Below are positions 10,694 to 21,030 of a stretch of DNA of 64,000 nt, one piece after another; the first letter of the stretch is position 1, and each line of letters begins with the position of its first letter. A program made the position numbers and the translations under genes. This DNA is from Nitzschia sp. pyKryTriq1 (lineage: Eukaryota; Bacillariophyta; Bacillariophyceae; Bacillariales; Bacillariaceae), in the NCBI GenBank assembly GCA_956465555.1, contig OY101131.1:571469-635468 (forward strand), in the 5' to 3' direction. The notes beneath the pieces were generated by a model that saw only the letters and a list, made by a program, of their open reading frames with translations, was not told the origin of the DNA and ran no database searches.

Positions 10694-11887
10694 ATGTTGT
10701 CATTCAGTCGAACCTGTTTGTCCGCAACAATTGCTGTAATGATGATTTTACAAACTTCCTTTCTCAACGACCATGGCGTGGAGGCGTTCACGCCATTCGA
10801 TTTTAACAGGCACACGCCGTCATCCTCCCCGTCATCGCACTCTGCCTCTAAATTTGGCAGCCGCATCATGGAAGGCGTCAAGAAAAGCCGCATCGTGGAA
10901 GGTGTTAAGAAAACGCTGAAATGGAAAATCACCCCCGAGACGAGTGCCGATATTTACATGAACCCAGGTGAGGAGTGGAAAGCAACGACGACCTTCGTCA
11001 TGACATTATTTTTTCGAAGAATCCAAGAATCTCACAATTGTTATTATTCGTCATCCAATTTTGACTGTCTGTACTAGCCACCCAAAAGATCGCAGAGGTC
11101 GTTGTATCATGGGAGCCCGACGCCGCTAGATCCATCTTGGAACTTGCCCAGCAGCGAGAAGACAACAGCCGCCCACTTCTCGTAGGCGTGGTAGGAATCC
11201 CAGGTTCAGGTGTGTATGCATTCGGTAGTAGGTAGACGCCCACTTCCTCTCCACAAGAGATCATATGTACTCACAATCGACAACGGATACTTATTACTAA
11301 ATTTTTTTATTGCAGGCAAATCTACCAGTTGCGAGATTTTGGCCGATATTCTACCAAATGCCATGGTTATGCCAATGGACGGGTACCACTATTCGTTGGA
11401 TAAGCTTCATAAGATGGAAAATCCAGAGGACATGGTCTACCGACGAGGGGCACCGGACACATTTGACCCGCATTCCCTCAAGAAGGATTTGAACCGAATT
11501 CTCCATGGTGACGAGCCAACCGTCAGTATTCCTGGTTTCGACCATGCCGTAGGCGACCCTCAACCCGACCAGCACACGTTTATTCGGGAACAGCATGATA
11601 TTGTCATTTGTGAGGGTATCTACCTACTTCATGAATCTGATGGCTGGGAGGATGTCAAGAACTATCTTGACTATAGCATCTATATCCAGGTTGGAATCGA
11701 TACTTGCATCGACCGACTAAAAGAACGCAACAAGTGCATTCCTGGATATACGCACGAAGAAATTGAGGTTCGATGCGAAGTTGTGGACCGACGAAACGCC
11801 GAAATGTCTGTCGATTCTCAAAAACATGCCGATCTTGTCGTCAAATCAGGTGCCGTCGACACGGAAGAGCTGTGCGAGTTGGACTAG
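10694..11887 (+). CDS. Plastid P-loop kinase, YFH7/YggC-like nucleoside kinase family
   Basis: Three exons: 10694-10967, 11078-11209 and 11316-11887; both introns are GT-AG, and the product has 325 residues. Intron 2 interrupts the Walker A codon, and splicing restores GIPGSGKST (about 131-139). Downstream are MVMPMDGYHYSLDKL, the VYRRGAPDTFDP segment, a Walker B-like DIVICEGIYLL and a lid-like DRLKERN. This pattern matches the family of E. coli YggC and yeast Yfh7, related to uridine kinase and phosphoribulokinase, whose physiological substrates are poorly defined. The N-terminus has a signal peptide and GVEAFTPFD, an ASAFAP-like junction, so plastid import is inferred. A DHG-type phosphoribulokinase signature is absent, so it is not the Calvin-cycle enzyme. 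Confidence 0.82.
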
Positions 11888-13239
11888 TACTACTATTGAA
11901 TACTATATCTCCCACGACTTTTTGCACGCTACAGCATTTTGCTTACCACGCTCAGAACTTCCATAGATGTAATAAAATTACGGTATCGCATACACTCCAC
12001 ATAAAAGTACACAATACCAGTACAGTACCGGAACTTCATTCCTCTACAGTATCAGTACTCAAAATTCCGTTGAGAGGTCTACTCTAGTAGCTCTATTACT
12101 CAGCGCGATTTTCCGCTGCTCGTACAATTTAGCTATAGTATAGAAGTAGATAGTAGTAGTTCGCCGGCATCGGCGGATTGAATTGCTCGAATAAAGTAGT
12201 GTCATCCGGGCCGCGGTCTGAAGGCAGGATATGCAAATACTTTGACATGAATCGCCGGACCATGAAGCGCATGATGCAATCCGTGCCCCGTTTTGTCCAC
12301 CGACGACGATCTTGTGGCATCAGGGAATGCACAGCAGCCATCTCGGAAAAGCTCGCAGCCCGAATTCCTGAGCCGCTAGCCAACGCCATTTCAGATCTTG
12401 ATAATTCCTCTTTTGGAGATCAAAAGCAATCAGGTGGTATCTATATTGGAGAACATCCACATTCAACCATGGGGATGCATGATTACCTACTCTTATGCTG
12501 CTTTGCTGAAAAATAAGGAGCAAGAGTTGCTTCAACATGATGCTATGCAAATGGTCTTGGTCCCCCACAAAATCTCCCAAAGTGACCCTAAGTCTGTACG
12601 TCAACCGATAACTTCGGTATCGTACGGTACGGTAAGGTATGTACGTGCACTGTAACACAGCCCCCCTCCCGTCCTATTTGGCTGACACGTGGAGAGGATC
12701 ACAAGTTTCATACGGACGGACAGACCGTATCACTACCGGTACGTACCAAGGATAACCACCGGAGTACTCATACCGTACCAGGTACGTACGAAGTAACAGT
12801 CTACCGATGCGGCGGCGGCGGCTCCCCCGGCTGCTTGGCGGGCACACTGTAGTACATGGGGGGCACATGTGGGGGGGGGGGCGTTCGTACCGGTACGTAC
12901 TTTCCGTTTTACGTACCCCTCCCCCGTTTCTTCTACTGTATGTAAAACAAGGCACGACTCGAACACGACTGGCTCACCACCACGAGAAAATCCAAGAGGA
13001 TCGACTGATGAGAGGATGAGATCCATGCGAGAAAGACGAAGAAAAAAAATCTCACCATCATCACCGTTGACCAACCACGTCGTTCGTCGGCAATGATATG
13101 GCGGTTGCCAAGTTGCCACAGAGGACAGAGTGGTATTAAAATACTCTTGCAAACGCTTATTCAACAAACAATCAGTCAGAACATACGTCCTGTACTACGA
13201 GCGAGTGATAGTCTGCCGTAAATCCTCACATACGTAATA
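11888..13239. other. Long spacer rich in GTAC repeats
   Basis: About 1.35 kb without a convincing gene. It contains several GTAC-dense stretches (about 12005-12060, 12590-12650, 12725-12795 and 12885-12915), one next to an 11-base G run near 12871. ORFs of about 110 residues on both strands at 12178-12658 overlap each other and look non-coding; one at 12178-12516 (+) has plausible composition but no recognised domain. The promoter of the Hsp70-TPR gene should be in the last few hundred bases. Confidence 0.4.
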
Positions 13240-15564
13240 ATGACAGCACCAGCCGAGGATAGTATTCGTACTGGCACTCCTACAGGTACTATCGGTAATA
13301 ATAATAGTGCATCATCCGAGTTGTTGGTGGTAGTGGGCGTCGATGTGGGCGCCGAATCGACCAAAGTCGTGTTGGGGCAAGACTACTCTTGTGAGATTGT
13401 TCGCAATGATGTGGGTGGTCACACCACACCCACCGTGATTGCGTTCGGCGAGACGGACAAACAGCCTCGTCAGTTGGGCACCAAAGTGTCCAAGAATGGC
13501 GTCTACCATTTGAATCGATTGTTGGATGGGGAGATTGTGAACAACGACGACGACAACAACAACAACAACAACAACAATGATGATGATGGCGGTGGTGATT
13601 TGCTGAAGCGTTTCTACCCCTTTACAATTTCCTCCTCCTCCTCATCATCATCAGAGGAGGAGAACGGAGGCACAACGATGATTGGCAATGTCATCCAACA
13701 CGGAGAATCGCAAAGCTTTTCCAATTCGGCGCTTTTGGGTATGCTGTTTGGAAAAGTAAAGGAGAGCGTGAGCACTACCTGGCTTCGGCAGCAGACTATT
13801 AATACCTCTGCTACTGCCATTATGCCACCACTTTCCATGGCGGTCGCTTGTCCCCCCGATATGAGTGCCGCGGCCCAACAGCAAGTGGTGGATGCCGCCT
13901 ATGCCGCAGGAATCGACACTGTCCAACTCGTAGACCGGTCGGTGGCCTACCAAACATCCTACATTCGAAAATTTCCCGAACACGCCGATAAGTATGTTAT
14001 GATTGTCGATGTGGGACATGCCGATGCTTCGGTTTCCATCTTGGGTCCTTCCTCCCTTCCAAAAGAAGAAGAAGAAGAAAAAGAACAAAAAGAGACCGAA
14101 GAACCGACGATCATGATGAAAGTGCTCGCCTGTAAGAGACACAGGGGGCTTGGAGCCGGTGTGGTCGATGTTCGATTGTGGCAACATTTTCAGTCGACCC
14201 ACCCGGCATTGGCGAGTGTGACACCCAAGTCTCGAGGAGGACAGCGACTTTTGGCGGGTATGACCAAACTCAAGCATTTATTGTCGCAACTGCCAGAAGG
14301 AAATGTGACGGTGGAAAATGTGGGTCAGGATGATGCGGATGTTTCTCTCGAAGCCAAGCGAAGTCTGTTGGTGGAATTGTGCGCGGAAGAAGTTCAAGCT
14401 TTGACGACATTGGTGCAACAAGCCTTGGCGAAATCCGGAATCGAATCGTCAAGCCAACTGTATTCGGTAGAAGTCGTCGGAGGTGGCTGTCGCATGCCTT
14501 GGGTCAAGGAAGTGTTGGAAAAGGCGACGCAAATGTCGACTCTCTCCTACACTCTGGATGATACCAGTGCGGCCTTGGGGGCTGTCTTGATCGGAGAAGA
14601 GGCATTGACAAACAAAAATAACAATGCAGACACAACTACTGTGGGTATTATGGCCCGTCGTTCCTCCGACGAGGCGCCGACCGAACGCCAACTGGCATTG
14701 CGGGTCGCCGAAGAAAAGATGGCAGCGCTTGACCAGCAATTGCACTTACGGTCGGCCACCTTGAATCAGATAGAGTCTCATATTCTTGGATTGCGATCTG
14801 CCAAGCATGAAAACCACGGGAACTTGCTACCCGCGGAGCTATTCACCTACCTCGATGAGGTCGAAGAGTGGTTGTTCTCTCCCGAGGCCGATGATGCCGG
14901 CTACGAAGCTCTGCAAGCGAAATGGCAGGAAATTCAAACCAAGACATCCGAATTTTCGGTGGAGTACACCGCAGCGATGGAATCCGAACGAAAAACCAAA
15001 GAAGCCGAGATGGAAGCTGAAGCTAAACAAGCGCAAAAGGAGCGAGAAGGGGAAGAAGGTGCTGGCGACGAAGAAGACCACGACAATCGAAGATTGCCCA
15101 AAAAGCGACGCATGGAAATTATCATGAAAAACAAAAACGAGGGAGGAGAGCTGTTTTCAGATGGAAATTTCAAATTCGCTGCTGCCCGGTACGCCAAAGC
15201 CTTGAGTCATTGTGCCAAGTTTGTGGACTTGGGACCGGACGACTTGGAAGAAGTGAATGGTGTGAAGGTGACCCTGAACTTGAATCTCGCCTTGGCCTAT
15301 TTGAAAATGCAAAATCCGGACCAAGCCCTTCGATATTCCAATGATGCTTTGGCCTTGGACGAGGATAACACCAAGGCATTGTATCGCAGAGCTTCTGTCT
15401 ACTACGAGAAAAAGAGTTGGGATGCTGCCTCTAAGGATTTGAAAAAGGCACTGAAAACCACACCGGATGACAAGGCGCTTCAGAAGCTACTAGAGAAAGT
15501 GGATGCGCAGATGAAGAGGCAGAAACTCAAGGAGAAGAAAATGGCACAGAAGATGTTTGGATGA
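13240..15564 (+). CDS. Hsp70/Hsp110-like ATPase fused to a C-terminal TPR domain
   Basis: Single exon, 774 residues. The N-terminal part is an actin-fold Hsp70 nucleotide-binding domain: VVGVDVGAESTKVVLG (31-46, phosphate 1), HTTPTVIAFGE, the IVDVGHADASVSILG phosphate-2 segment and EVVGGGCRMPWV before the adenosine-site region. It carries acidic/Asn inserts (about 103-122) and a Lys/Glu insert. There is little of a canonical substrate-binding beta domain. A helical segment resembling the Hsp110 lid (EVEEWLFSPEADDAGYEAL) is followed by an acidic coiled coil. Residues about 628-760 form three TPR units of the FKBP52/Hop type (FKFAAARYAKALSHC, NLALAYLKMQNPDQALRYS, KALYRRASVYYEKKSWDAA), the class that binds EEVD tails of Hsp70/Hsp90. 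Probable role: cytosolic co-chaperone or nucleotide-exchange-like factor that docks on chaperones through its own TPR. Confidence 0.85.
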   Translation: MTAPAEDSIRTGTPTGTIGNNNSASSELLVVVGVDVGAESTKVVLGQDYSCEIVRNDVGGHTTPTVIAFGETDKQPRQLGTKVSKNGVYHLNRLLDGEIVNNDDDNNNNNNNNDDDGGGDLLKRFYPFTISSSSSSSSEEENGGTTMIGNVIQHGESQSFSNSALLGMLFGKVKESVSTTWLRQQTINTSATAIMPPLSMAVACPPDMSAAAQQQVVDAAYAAGIDTVQLVDRSVAYQTSYIRKFPEHADKYVMIVDVGHADASVSILGPSSLPKEEEEEKEQKETEEPTIMMKVLACKRHRGLGAGVVDVRLWQHFQSTHPALASVTPKSRGGQRLLAGMTKLKHLLSQLPEGNVTVENVGQDDADVSLEAKRSLLVELCAEEVQALTTLVQQALAKSGIESSSQLYSVEVVGGGCRMPWVKEVLEKATQMSTLSYTLDDTSAALGAVLIGEEALTNKNNNADTTTVGIMARRSSDEAPTERQLALRVAEEKMAALDQQLHLRSATLNQIESHILGLRSAKHENHGNLLPAELFTYLDEVEEWLFSPEADDAGYEALQAKWQEIQTKTSEFSVEYTAAMESERKTKEAEMEAEAKQAQKEREGEEGAGDEEDHDNRRLPKKRRMEIIMKNKNEGGELFSDGNFKFAAARYAKALSHCAKFVDLGPDDLEEVNGVKVTLNLNLALAYLKMQNPDQALRYSNDALALDEDNTKALYRRASVYYEKKSWDAASKDLKKALKTTPDDKALQKLLEKVDAQMKRQKLKEKKMAQKMFG

Positions 15565-15660
15565 GCAAAAACCAGATAGCTAAATGACAAATGTTTAATT
15601 AAAAAACGGCTTTTGAAGTATCGCATTCCTGTTTTTCCCTCGTATCGCAGGAAATTTCAC

Positions 15661-16998
15661 TTACTTTTGTAACTCTCTTTGCAACAAGGCCATCACCATT
15701 TGGCCTTTCCATATATTGATGTCGCGCCCATAGTGGTACCCATCCCATGTCTCCATTGTAGGACTGCATGTCTCACGAACAATGTAATCACAACTAACCT
15801 TGGCATTCTCAAAATCTTCAGAGCAGTTCCGACACAAGTAGCGAGATGCTCCTTCAGTTAATTCAAATGTATTCAGAGTGGGAACACCTCGTTCACCAAA
15901 GTACAGAGAAGATTCTTGCATGTACTGCACGGCCCTTTGATTGGATTCCCACAGATCACCGATGCTCATTTTATAGTGCGGCGGGATCCAAAACATCCTA
16001 TTTTGCTCATGCTCCAAGAAGCGTTGGTGATTCTTGTAAAAAATGGACCAGCGATTGGACCACAGTTCTGCACTCAAAATCGAGTATCGTCTTCCTGTCG
16101 ACCCTGGATGATTCCCAACTCCATAAAGTACCATTGTTGGATGATGGGGACTCGTCGTCTGAAATTGTGCAATACTTTGTTCTTCTTCCGCTTTTCTAGG
16201 ATTGTGCGCTGTGAGCTGAATCTCCACTTGATCGGAGCAAACAGTCTTTGTGTAGGACGGTGCACGGCATCTACTCTCTTTAAAGACGGCCGCGCCCATG
16301 CAGTTCTCTTGATCCCCCCGGAATGCCTCGTTGTAATTTCCCGAAAGGACCATAGTTAGACCATGGAACAAGTGTCGCATCAGTGAATCTCCGACCAAGT
16401 GAACACGAGAGATATTCCTGGACTCGAGTAACGAGCAAGCTTCCGATGATGACAAGGCATTCACGGCGGAATAACGGAACTTGCCTAAAAAGCAAGCCTT
16501 TGTGGTTTCTTTGTATTTCTCGCAATGCGTTTGGTCTTCGATCCATTCGCCCTCATTTTCGCCTAACGGTGGCCAGATATACGTATTATTTACAGGAGAT
16601 GCCGCAGTGCTTCGAATAGTGGTATCCAAACAGGATAAGGCACAGTCTTTGCCAAACCTTTTACACATTGCTGTTCGGTTGCCAATCCCCCCGAGATACG
16701 ACTCCATAGCATACTCGCAATCCGATGCTGCTGCTGAAACGCATTGAGGGCACTCCTTGGTTTGTTTTTTTAAAACGACTTTGTCCTGGATTTCTGATGG
16801 TATTTCTGCATCTTTGTTTATTTTCCCTATTTCGTCCCCCCATGACGAGAAGAATTTTTGCCCGATGCGAGGATTCCTACTCCCGGAAAAAAAGGAAAGA
16901 TTTCTAAAGAGCGCTCCAATAATGGCAGAAAATATGAGTACATGCCTCAAAAGATATGTGAAGTTTCCTTTTTTTAGTAGGATCCTCATGAAACTCAA
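15661..16998 (-). CDS. PC-esterase/TBL-like type II membrane protein
   Basis: Single exon, 445 residues. A single N-terminal hydrophobic segment (about 18-38) suggests a Golgi type II protein. The lumenal part has the GDS motif in HLVGDSLMRHLFHGL (Ser205) and a C-terminal DxxH in ETWDGYHYG (Asp419, His422), the catalytic pairing of the PC-esterase family that includes plant trichome-birefringence-like wall-polysaccharide O-acetyltransferases. Many cysteines (CPQC, CMGAAVF, CRNCSED) suggest disulphides. Family knowledge points to transfer or removal of acetyl groups on glycans; the substrate in a diatom is unknown. It is convergent with the Hsp70-TPR gene, with a spacer of about 100 bp. Confidence 0.75.
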   Translation of the reverse strand: MSFMRILLKKGNFTYLLRHVLIFSAIIGALFRNLSFFSGSRNPRIGQKFFSSWGDEIGKINKDAEIPSEIQDKVVLKKQTKECPQCVSAAASDCEYAMESYLGGIGNRTAMCKRFGKDCALSCLDTTIRSTAASPVNNTYIWPPLGENEGEWIEDQTHCEKYKETTKACFLGKFRYSAVNALSSSEACSLLESRNISRVHLVGDSLMRHLFHGLTMVLSGNYNEAFRGDQENCMGAAVFKESRCRAPSYTKTVCSDQVEIQLTAHNPRKAEEEQSIAQFQTTSPHHPTMVLYGVGNHPGSTGRRYSILSAELWSNRWSIFYKNHQRFLEHEQNRMFWIPPHYKMSIGDLWESNQRAVQYMQESSLYFGERGVPTLNTFELTEGASRYLCRNCSEDFENAKVSCDYIVRETCSPTMETWDGYHYGRDINIWKGQMVMALLQRELQK

Positions 16999-17477
16999 TG
17001 ATAGTTCGGCTAGTAGTTACAAATCATTGACATCAAACATAACTGTGCTGGTACCAGTACCACCATCGGATGTGCTGATTGTGAGAATACAGGGGTTTGA
17101 CTCCTGTAGACTTGGGCAAACTATCTCACTTCTTCAGAGAGATACATAGAGCAAAGAAGGTTGCGATCCTGTTGTTGTAGTTGTCCTTGAAGAGCTTGTG
17201 CGTATTACCGGTATAACTTGAGAGACAGAGTCATTCAGTCATTTGGTGATGTCACTCGTACGTCACTCATTTGACTAATATGATCATAGGAGAATCTCCG
17301 CGCACGCGCCCGCGCATTCTCGCATGCATACTATGTACGGTACTTCATGTACATACATACCACCGCATCCCATCACGCGGTCTTTATTCTCTAAGCAAAT
17401 CTTTCCAGACGATGATGATGAATGATGACACCGCCACGAAGATAGCAGAGGCATAGCTAGAGAGCGGACACACTACA
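16999..17477. other. Divergent spacer, no gene recognised
   Basis: About 480 bp between the PC-esterase and SDR start codons, so presumably both promoters. It contains a few GTAC words (about 17050-17065 and 17335-17355) and nothing else I can name. Confidence 0.35.
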
Positions 17478-18763
17478 ATGACAATGTTTACTAGCGGCAT
17501 GCAGAGGATCCAACAACATCGAGCAGTTGCAGTCACAAAGTGGTTTTTGAAGCTGCTACTCGGAAGTGCTGTCCTTCTTTTATTCTTTGCTACAACAACA
17601 ATGTCAGCCTCCACTATTGCCACCTCGGATTCGTCGGCACCCGCCAGAAAAAGGGTCGCCATTGTCACGGGAGGCAGCCGGGGTGAGTGACTGCGACTGA
17701 ATGAGTGACTCGGGATGCTCAAACTATATTGCTCTTCCTAGTGGTCAACCACTAAAACATTTTCGTCCTCCGCGTCCTCCATCACAATAATATTATATAA
17801 GGTATCGGTAGAGGCATCGTCGAAGCCATCGTCGAGTCGGGAGAGTTTCAAGGGATTCTGTTTACCTACAACAGCAACCAGGCAGCGGCAGAAGATTTTA
17901 GGAAGGAATTGCAAGAGGGTCATCCCGACTTGCAAGTAGGCGTGGTAGGTGGCGATCTAAGCCAAACCGAGGCACGCGATCGAATTTTCGCATGTTTCGA
18001 TCAAGATTTTGCCGAGCGTTCCGATTTGTGTTTGATGGTCCACAACGCCGGGCAATACGCCGGCATTACTTCGGATAATTCTCATGGACTGGAAGCTCCG
18101 GATGGTGCTGGCAAAAAGTTTGGAGACGGAACGCTGGTGCAGGAGGATGGGAGTGTCAGCTTGGCATACCTCCATTTCTATCAAAAATTGTATTCCGAAG
18201 CCTACGTGGACCTTTGCGAGCGCAGTCTGGTGCGGATGAAGGAAGCTCACGCTCGAGCGGAAGAATCTAGTAGTAGTGGTGGTCAAAACAATATTTACAG
18301 AGGATGCCTCATCGGAATCAGCTCTCCTGGATGCAATCACAACTACAAAATCTCTGCTGGCTATGACATGCCCGGATCTGGCAAGTGTGTCATGGAATTT
18401 GCGAATCGATATTATGCGCTGCGGGCTGGTAAGTAAAAAAGATTCTATTGTTTTCCTTCATCCTCCTCGCTTTGCTTCTCTCACCCCGTCCATCGGTATA
18501 AAATGACAGCACCCTACAATATCAATGCCAACGTCATTATTCCTGGAATTACAAAGTCCGATGCATGGGGAAAGATTGCCGAACAACGAGGCAGCAATGG
18601 AGATGCCTTGCTGGGACAAATGAAAGGAATGGTTCCAATGGGACAAATTGTTCAGGCCAAGGAATTGGGGAGCGTGATCGCCTTTTTAGCGTCGTTGTCG
18701 GGCGGTGGACGTTTGATGACTGGTCTATCTTTGCGTGTCGATGGAGGTCTGCATCTCAAGTAG
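17478..18763 (+). CDS. SDR oxidoreductase with enoyl-reductase-type active site
   Basis: Three exons: 17478-17682, 17802-18428 and 18510-18763, phase 1 at both junctions, 361 residues. Splicing exactly rebuilds the cofactor loop TGGSRGIGRG (about 64-73). An N-terminal hydrophobic segment (about 24-41) precedes the Rossmann domain, so it is membrane-anchored or exported from the cytosol. The active-site region reads ISSPGCN, then YDMPGSGK, giving Tyr256 and Lys263 separated by six residues, the spacing of FabI/FabL enoyl-ACP reductases rather than the usual YxxxK. The C-terminal part has VIIPGITKSDAWG and a GLSLRVDGGLH end typical of SDRs. The first ATG is used; M8 is an alternative. The substrate is not decided by sequence. 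Confidence 0.78.
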
Positions 18764-19457
18764 TACTCACCAGCAGTACGTCTACAATATGCTTGCTCTG
18801 TTGGAAAGCCCCCCACCCCCCACCCCCATGATCTAGTATTAGACAAAAGACCAGATATATGACCTACCTCCTTGTAACTCAAATAGCAAAGGACTGTCCG
18901 TACCACGACCGAAGTACATAGTTCTTCCCAGTCGTCGATCGATTGGGTCTGGAGCTAGCTTGCGTTTCCCCCTCCTCCGTGCTGCTACTTCTTCTTATTG
19001 AGTCTTTCTATGAGCAGTACTATACTAGTGCTAGTGTAGGAGCCATTGTTGTGGAGGTTGGCGTAGTCGGACAAGGAGGCAAACGAGCAGGTTGCAGTAC
19101 CAGGTACCAAGCCTTGGCGCTGGGATCTTTAGTCGTCTCGGATGCAAGTTTGCGTCCCGTGGAGCGCGCGCGAAGGCGGAAGAATAAAAGGGTGGATTCC
19201 GCAGACCAGTCACGCTCGGGAATAGATCAACCAACAACCACCAACCAAAAAAATCCACAAAGATATCGACAAAAGACGATGAGGGAAATAACGCCGAGGA
19301 AATGACATCATCAAGGTAATAAACAGACCCATCCATCCTCGTCATTCCAAAAGAGGACAATACGCTACCGCTACGCTACACACTCCTGTGGCATGACGGC
19401 TCTGGTTCACTTTCATAAGAATGGATCAGCAACGAGGATAATGTTCATTGTTCTGCT
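18764..19457. other. Spacer, possibly with an undetected first exon of the downstream gene
   Basis: About 690 bp. An open frame at 18943-19305 has weak coding character. A GT donor-like site (AAG/GTAATA) lies near 19315. ATG 19393 opens a short frame encoding a signal-peptide-like stretch (MFIVLLWFGLF) that runs into a stop at the AG preceding 19477. I could not build a consistent splice to the hydroxylase that follows. Confidence 0.3.
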
Positions 19458-20603
19458 TTGGTTCGGCCTATTTTAGACGTCCTGTCGAGTTTTTCACTAC
19501 CACCGACCACAAAAATTGCAAGCAGTGATGGCCGCTTACTATTGGCGGCGGCCAGTCGGGAGACCACAGCGCCTGACACGCATGGGGGAGAGGATAATAA
19601 TGGTGAAGAAACGATCGCGACAATAATCGTTCCACCAACCGTTCCAGTGGAAGAAGGAACGTATCCTTCGCCACTTCATTTCCTCCACGTGGTATCACTC
19701 ATGACCCCTGACCAAGCCGAACGTTGCTGTTCGATTTCCCAAGAATATGCTCAGCAAACGGGTCGATGGGACACCCCCGATGGAGTAAGGCATCAATCGT
19801 ATCCTACCTGTGATTTCCCAGTGGACGAGTGTGATACACTGCAACTGTATTTGAAGGAAATTGATTTTGATGCCCGATTATGGTCGAGCTTGTCATTACT
19901 CTACGGAATTGATCCCAGCGATATGGAATATTTGGATTTGTTTGTGGCTCACTATCAAGCCAAAGAGGAGGAGGAGAACAATATCAGCAGCCGTACTATG
20001 GATCGTCTGGAATTGCATCGTGACGGGAGTTTGTTGTCGTTTTCCTTGCTTTTGAATTCGCCAAGCGACTTTACGGGTGGTGGGACCTTTTACGACGCTC
20101 TTCGAGATGTAGCTCCAACGGAGGAAGTCCCACTCCTGCATCCAGGTGGTGTCATCCGTCCAAACAAGCCGGGAGATGCTTGTCTACATTGTGGGAAACT
20201 ATTACATGGAGCGGATACAGTGACTTCGGGCAGTCGGACCGTGTTGGTAGGCTTTATCGACGTTGCAGAGCGTTGTTACCGCCCAGGAGTCTTGGCAAAA
20301 GCTTGTACGGAATGGGGAAGAATGGATGTGGCTGCCTTTCGGTATCGAAGACAGTTGCAAATGGGCAACGCCGGATGGACGTTAAAGAATGAAAGATTTT
20401 TACCACAAACGACGGACGAGGATAGCCGCTCGTATTTGAAAGGATTTGTGCCAGCCTTCTCTAGTGCGGTACGTCGAGCCGACCCGGAATATCAGCGGCA
20501 GGAAAAGCTACATGCTGAAGATGTTTTGCTGCGGACGATTTTGCTACCTCCCGAGGAACGACCCAGAGACCCATGGGAAGATGATAGTATTACGATCCTC
20601 TAG
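19458..20603 (+). CDS. Prolyl 4-hydroxylase-like 2OG-Fe(II) dioxygenase
   Basis: The reading frame gives up to about 381 residues, but it opens without an ATG; the first in-frame ATG is at 19701 (about 300 residues). An upstream exon is therefore likely, perhaps joined at the AG before 19477. The core is a double-stranded beta helix: the iron ligands are HRD in LELHRDGSLLSF (His codon 20016, Asp 20022) and the distal His in LLHGADTV (codon 20205), with SGSRTVLVGF supplying the 2-oxoglutarate Arg. PSDFTGGGTFYD is also characteristic. A CLHCGK motif sits just before the distal His. Family role: hydroxylation of proline or another residue in proteins, usually in the ER/Golgi. Confidence 0.75.
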   Translation: MVRPILDVLSSFSLPPTTKIASSDGRLLLAAASRETTAPDTHGGEDNNGEETIATIIVPPTVPVEEGTYPSPLHFLHVVSLMTPDQAERCCSISQEYAQQTGRWDTPDGVRHQSYPTCDFPVDECDTLQLYLKEIDFDARLWSSLSLLYGIDPSDMEYLDLFVAHYQAKEEEENNISSRTMDRLELHRDGSLLSFSLLLNSPSDFTGGGTFYDALRDVAPTEEVPLLHPGGVIRPNKPGDACLHCGKLLHGADTVTSGSRTVLVGFIDVAERCYRPGVLAKACTEWGRMDVAAFRYRRQLQMGNAGWTLKNERFLPQTTDEDSRSYLKGFVPAFSSAVRRADPEYQRQEKLHAEDVLLRTILLPPEERPRDPWEDDSITIL

Positions 20604-21030
20604 AGTAAGAACAAGTTTTGTGTGACGTTAAGTCGGTGGTTTCAACAGTAGATTTTTCACGCATGATAACGCTTACTTTCTACGCTAACTCTCTCTACTA
20701 GAGAGCTACTGTAGACTTCACTGCTAGCTCTTTACGATATAGCTCTAGAGTAGAGATATTCAAGATGCTAATAGAAGTGAGACATTGATTTCCATGTTCC
20801 ACGTGTAATCAAGTAGAATGTCCGTCATGGTCCGATTAAAACTACGTGAAAAATTCGGCTACTATCAATGGTGTATTACCGCGCGGTACCGATAGCTACA
20901 ACAAGGACCTACAAGTACAGTAGGTACGCGATAAAAAAATAATAGAATATTGGCGGGGGAGAGAGATCGATGCAGTTCAATACGCTCGACCATTTCTCCT
21001 CCCGGCTATCCTCTTGGATTGAGGAGTACG
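20604..21030. other. Spacer containing direct-repeat copy A
   Basis: The spacer upstream of the HtrL-type gene. Most of it is repeat copy A (20647-20839), described separately. The rest contains CTCTCTACTAGAGAG-type inverted words and a GTACC cluster near 20885. Confidence 0.4.
20647..20839 (+). repeat. Direct repeat copy A flanking the HtrL-type gene
   Basis: About 193 bp. It shares its left end (AGTAGATTTTTCACGC...ATAACGCTTAC) and right end (TCCACGTGTAATCA and TGTCCGTCATGGTCCGATTA) with copy B at 22307-22581, in the same orientation and order. The middle is CTAGAGAG-rich and diverged. Confidence 0.75.

Noticed and set aside
12178-12658. Opposing ORFs of about 110 residues
   Set aside because: Both strands are open over the same bases, and neither product resembles a known family or has a clear promoter context; treated as spacer.
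15846-16359. Overlapping plus-strand ORFs opposite the PC-esterase gene
   Set aside because: They are antisense to a gene with recognisable catalytic motifs; no domain is seen in them.
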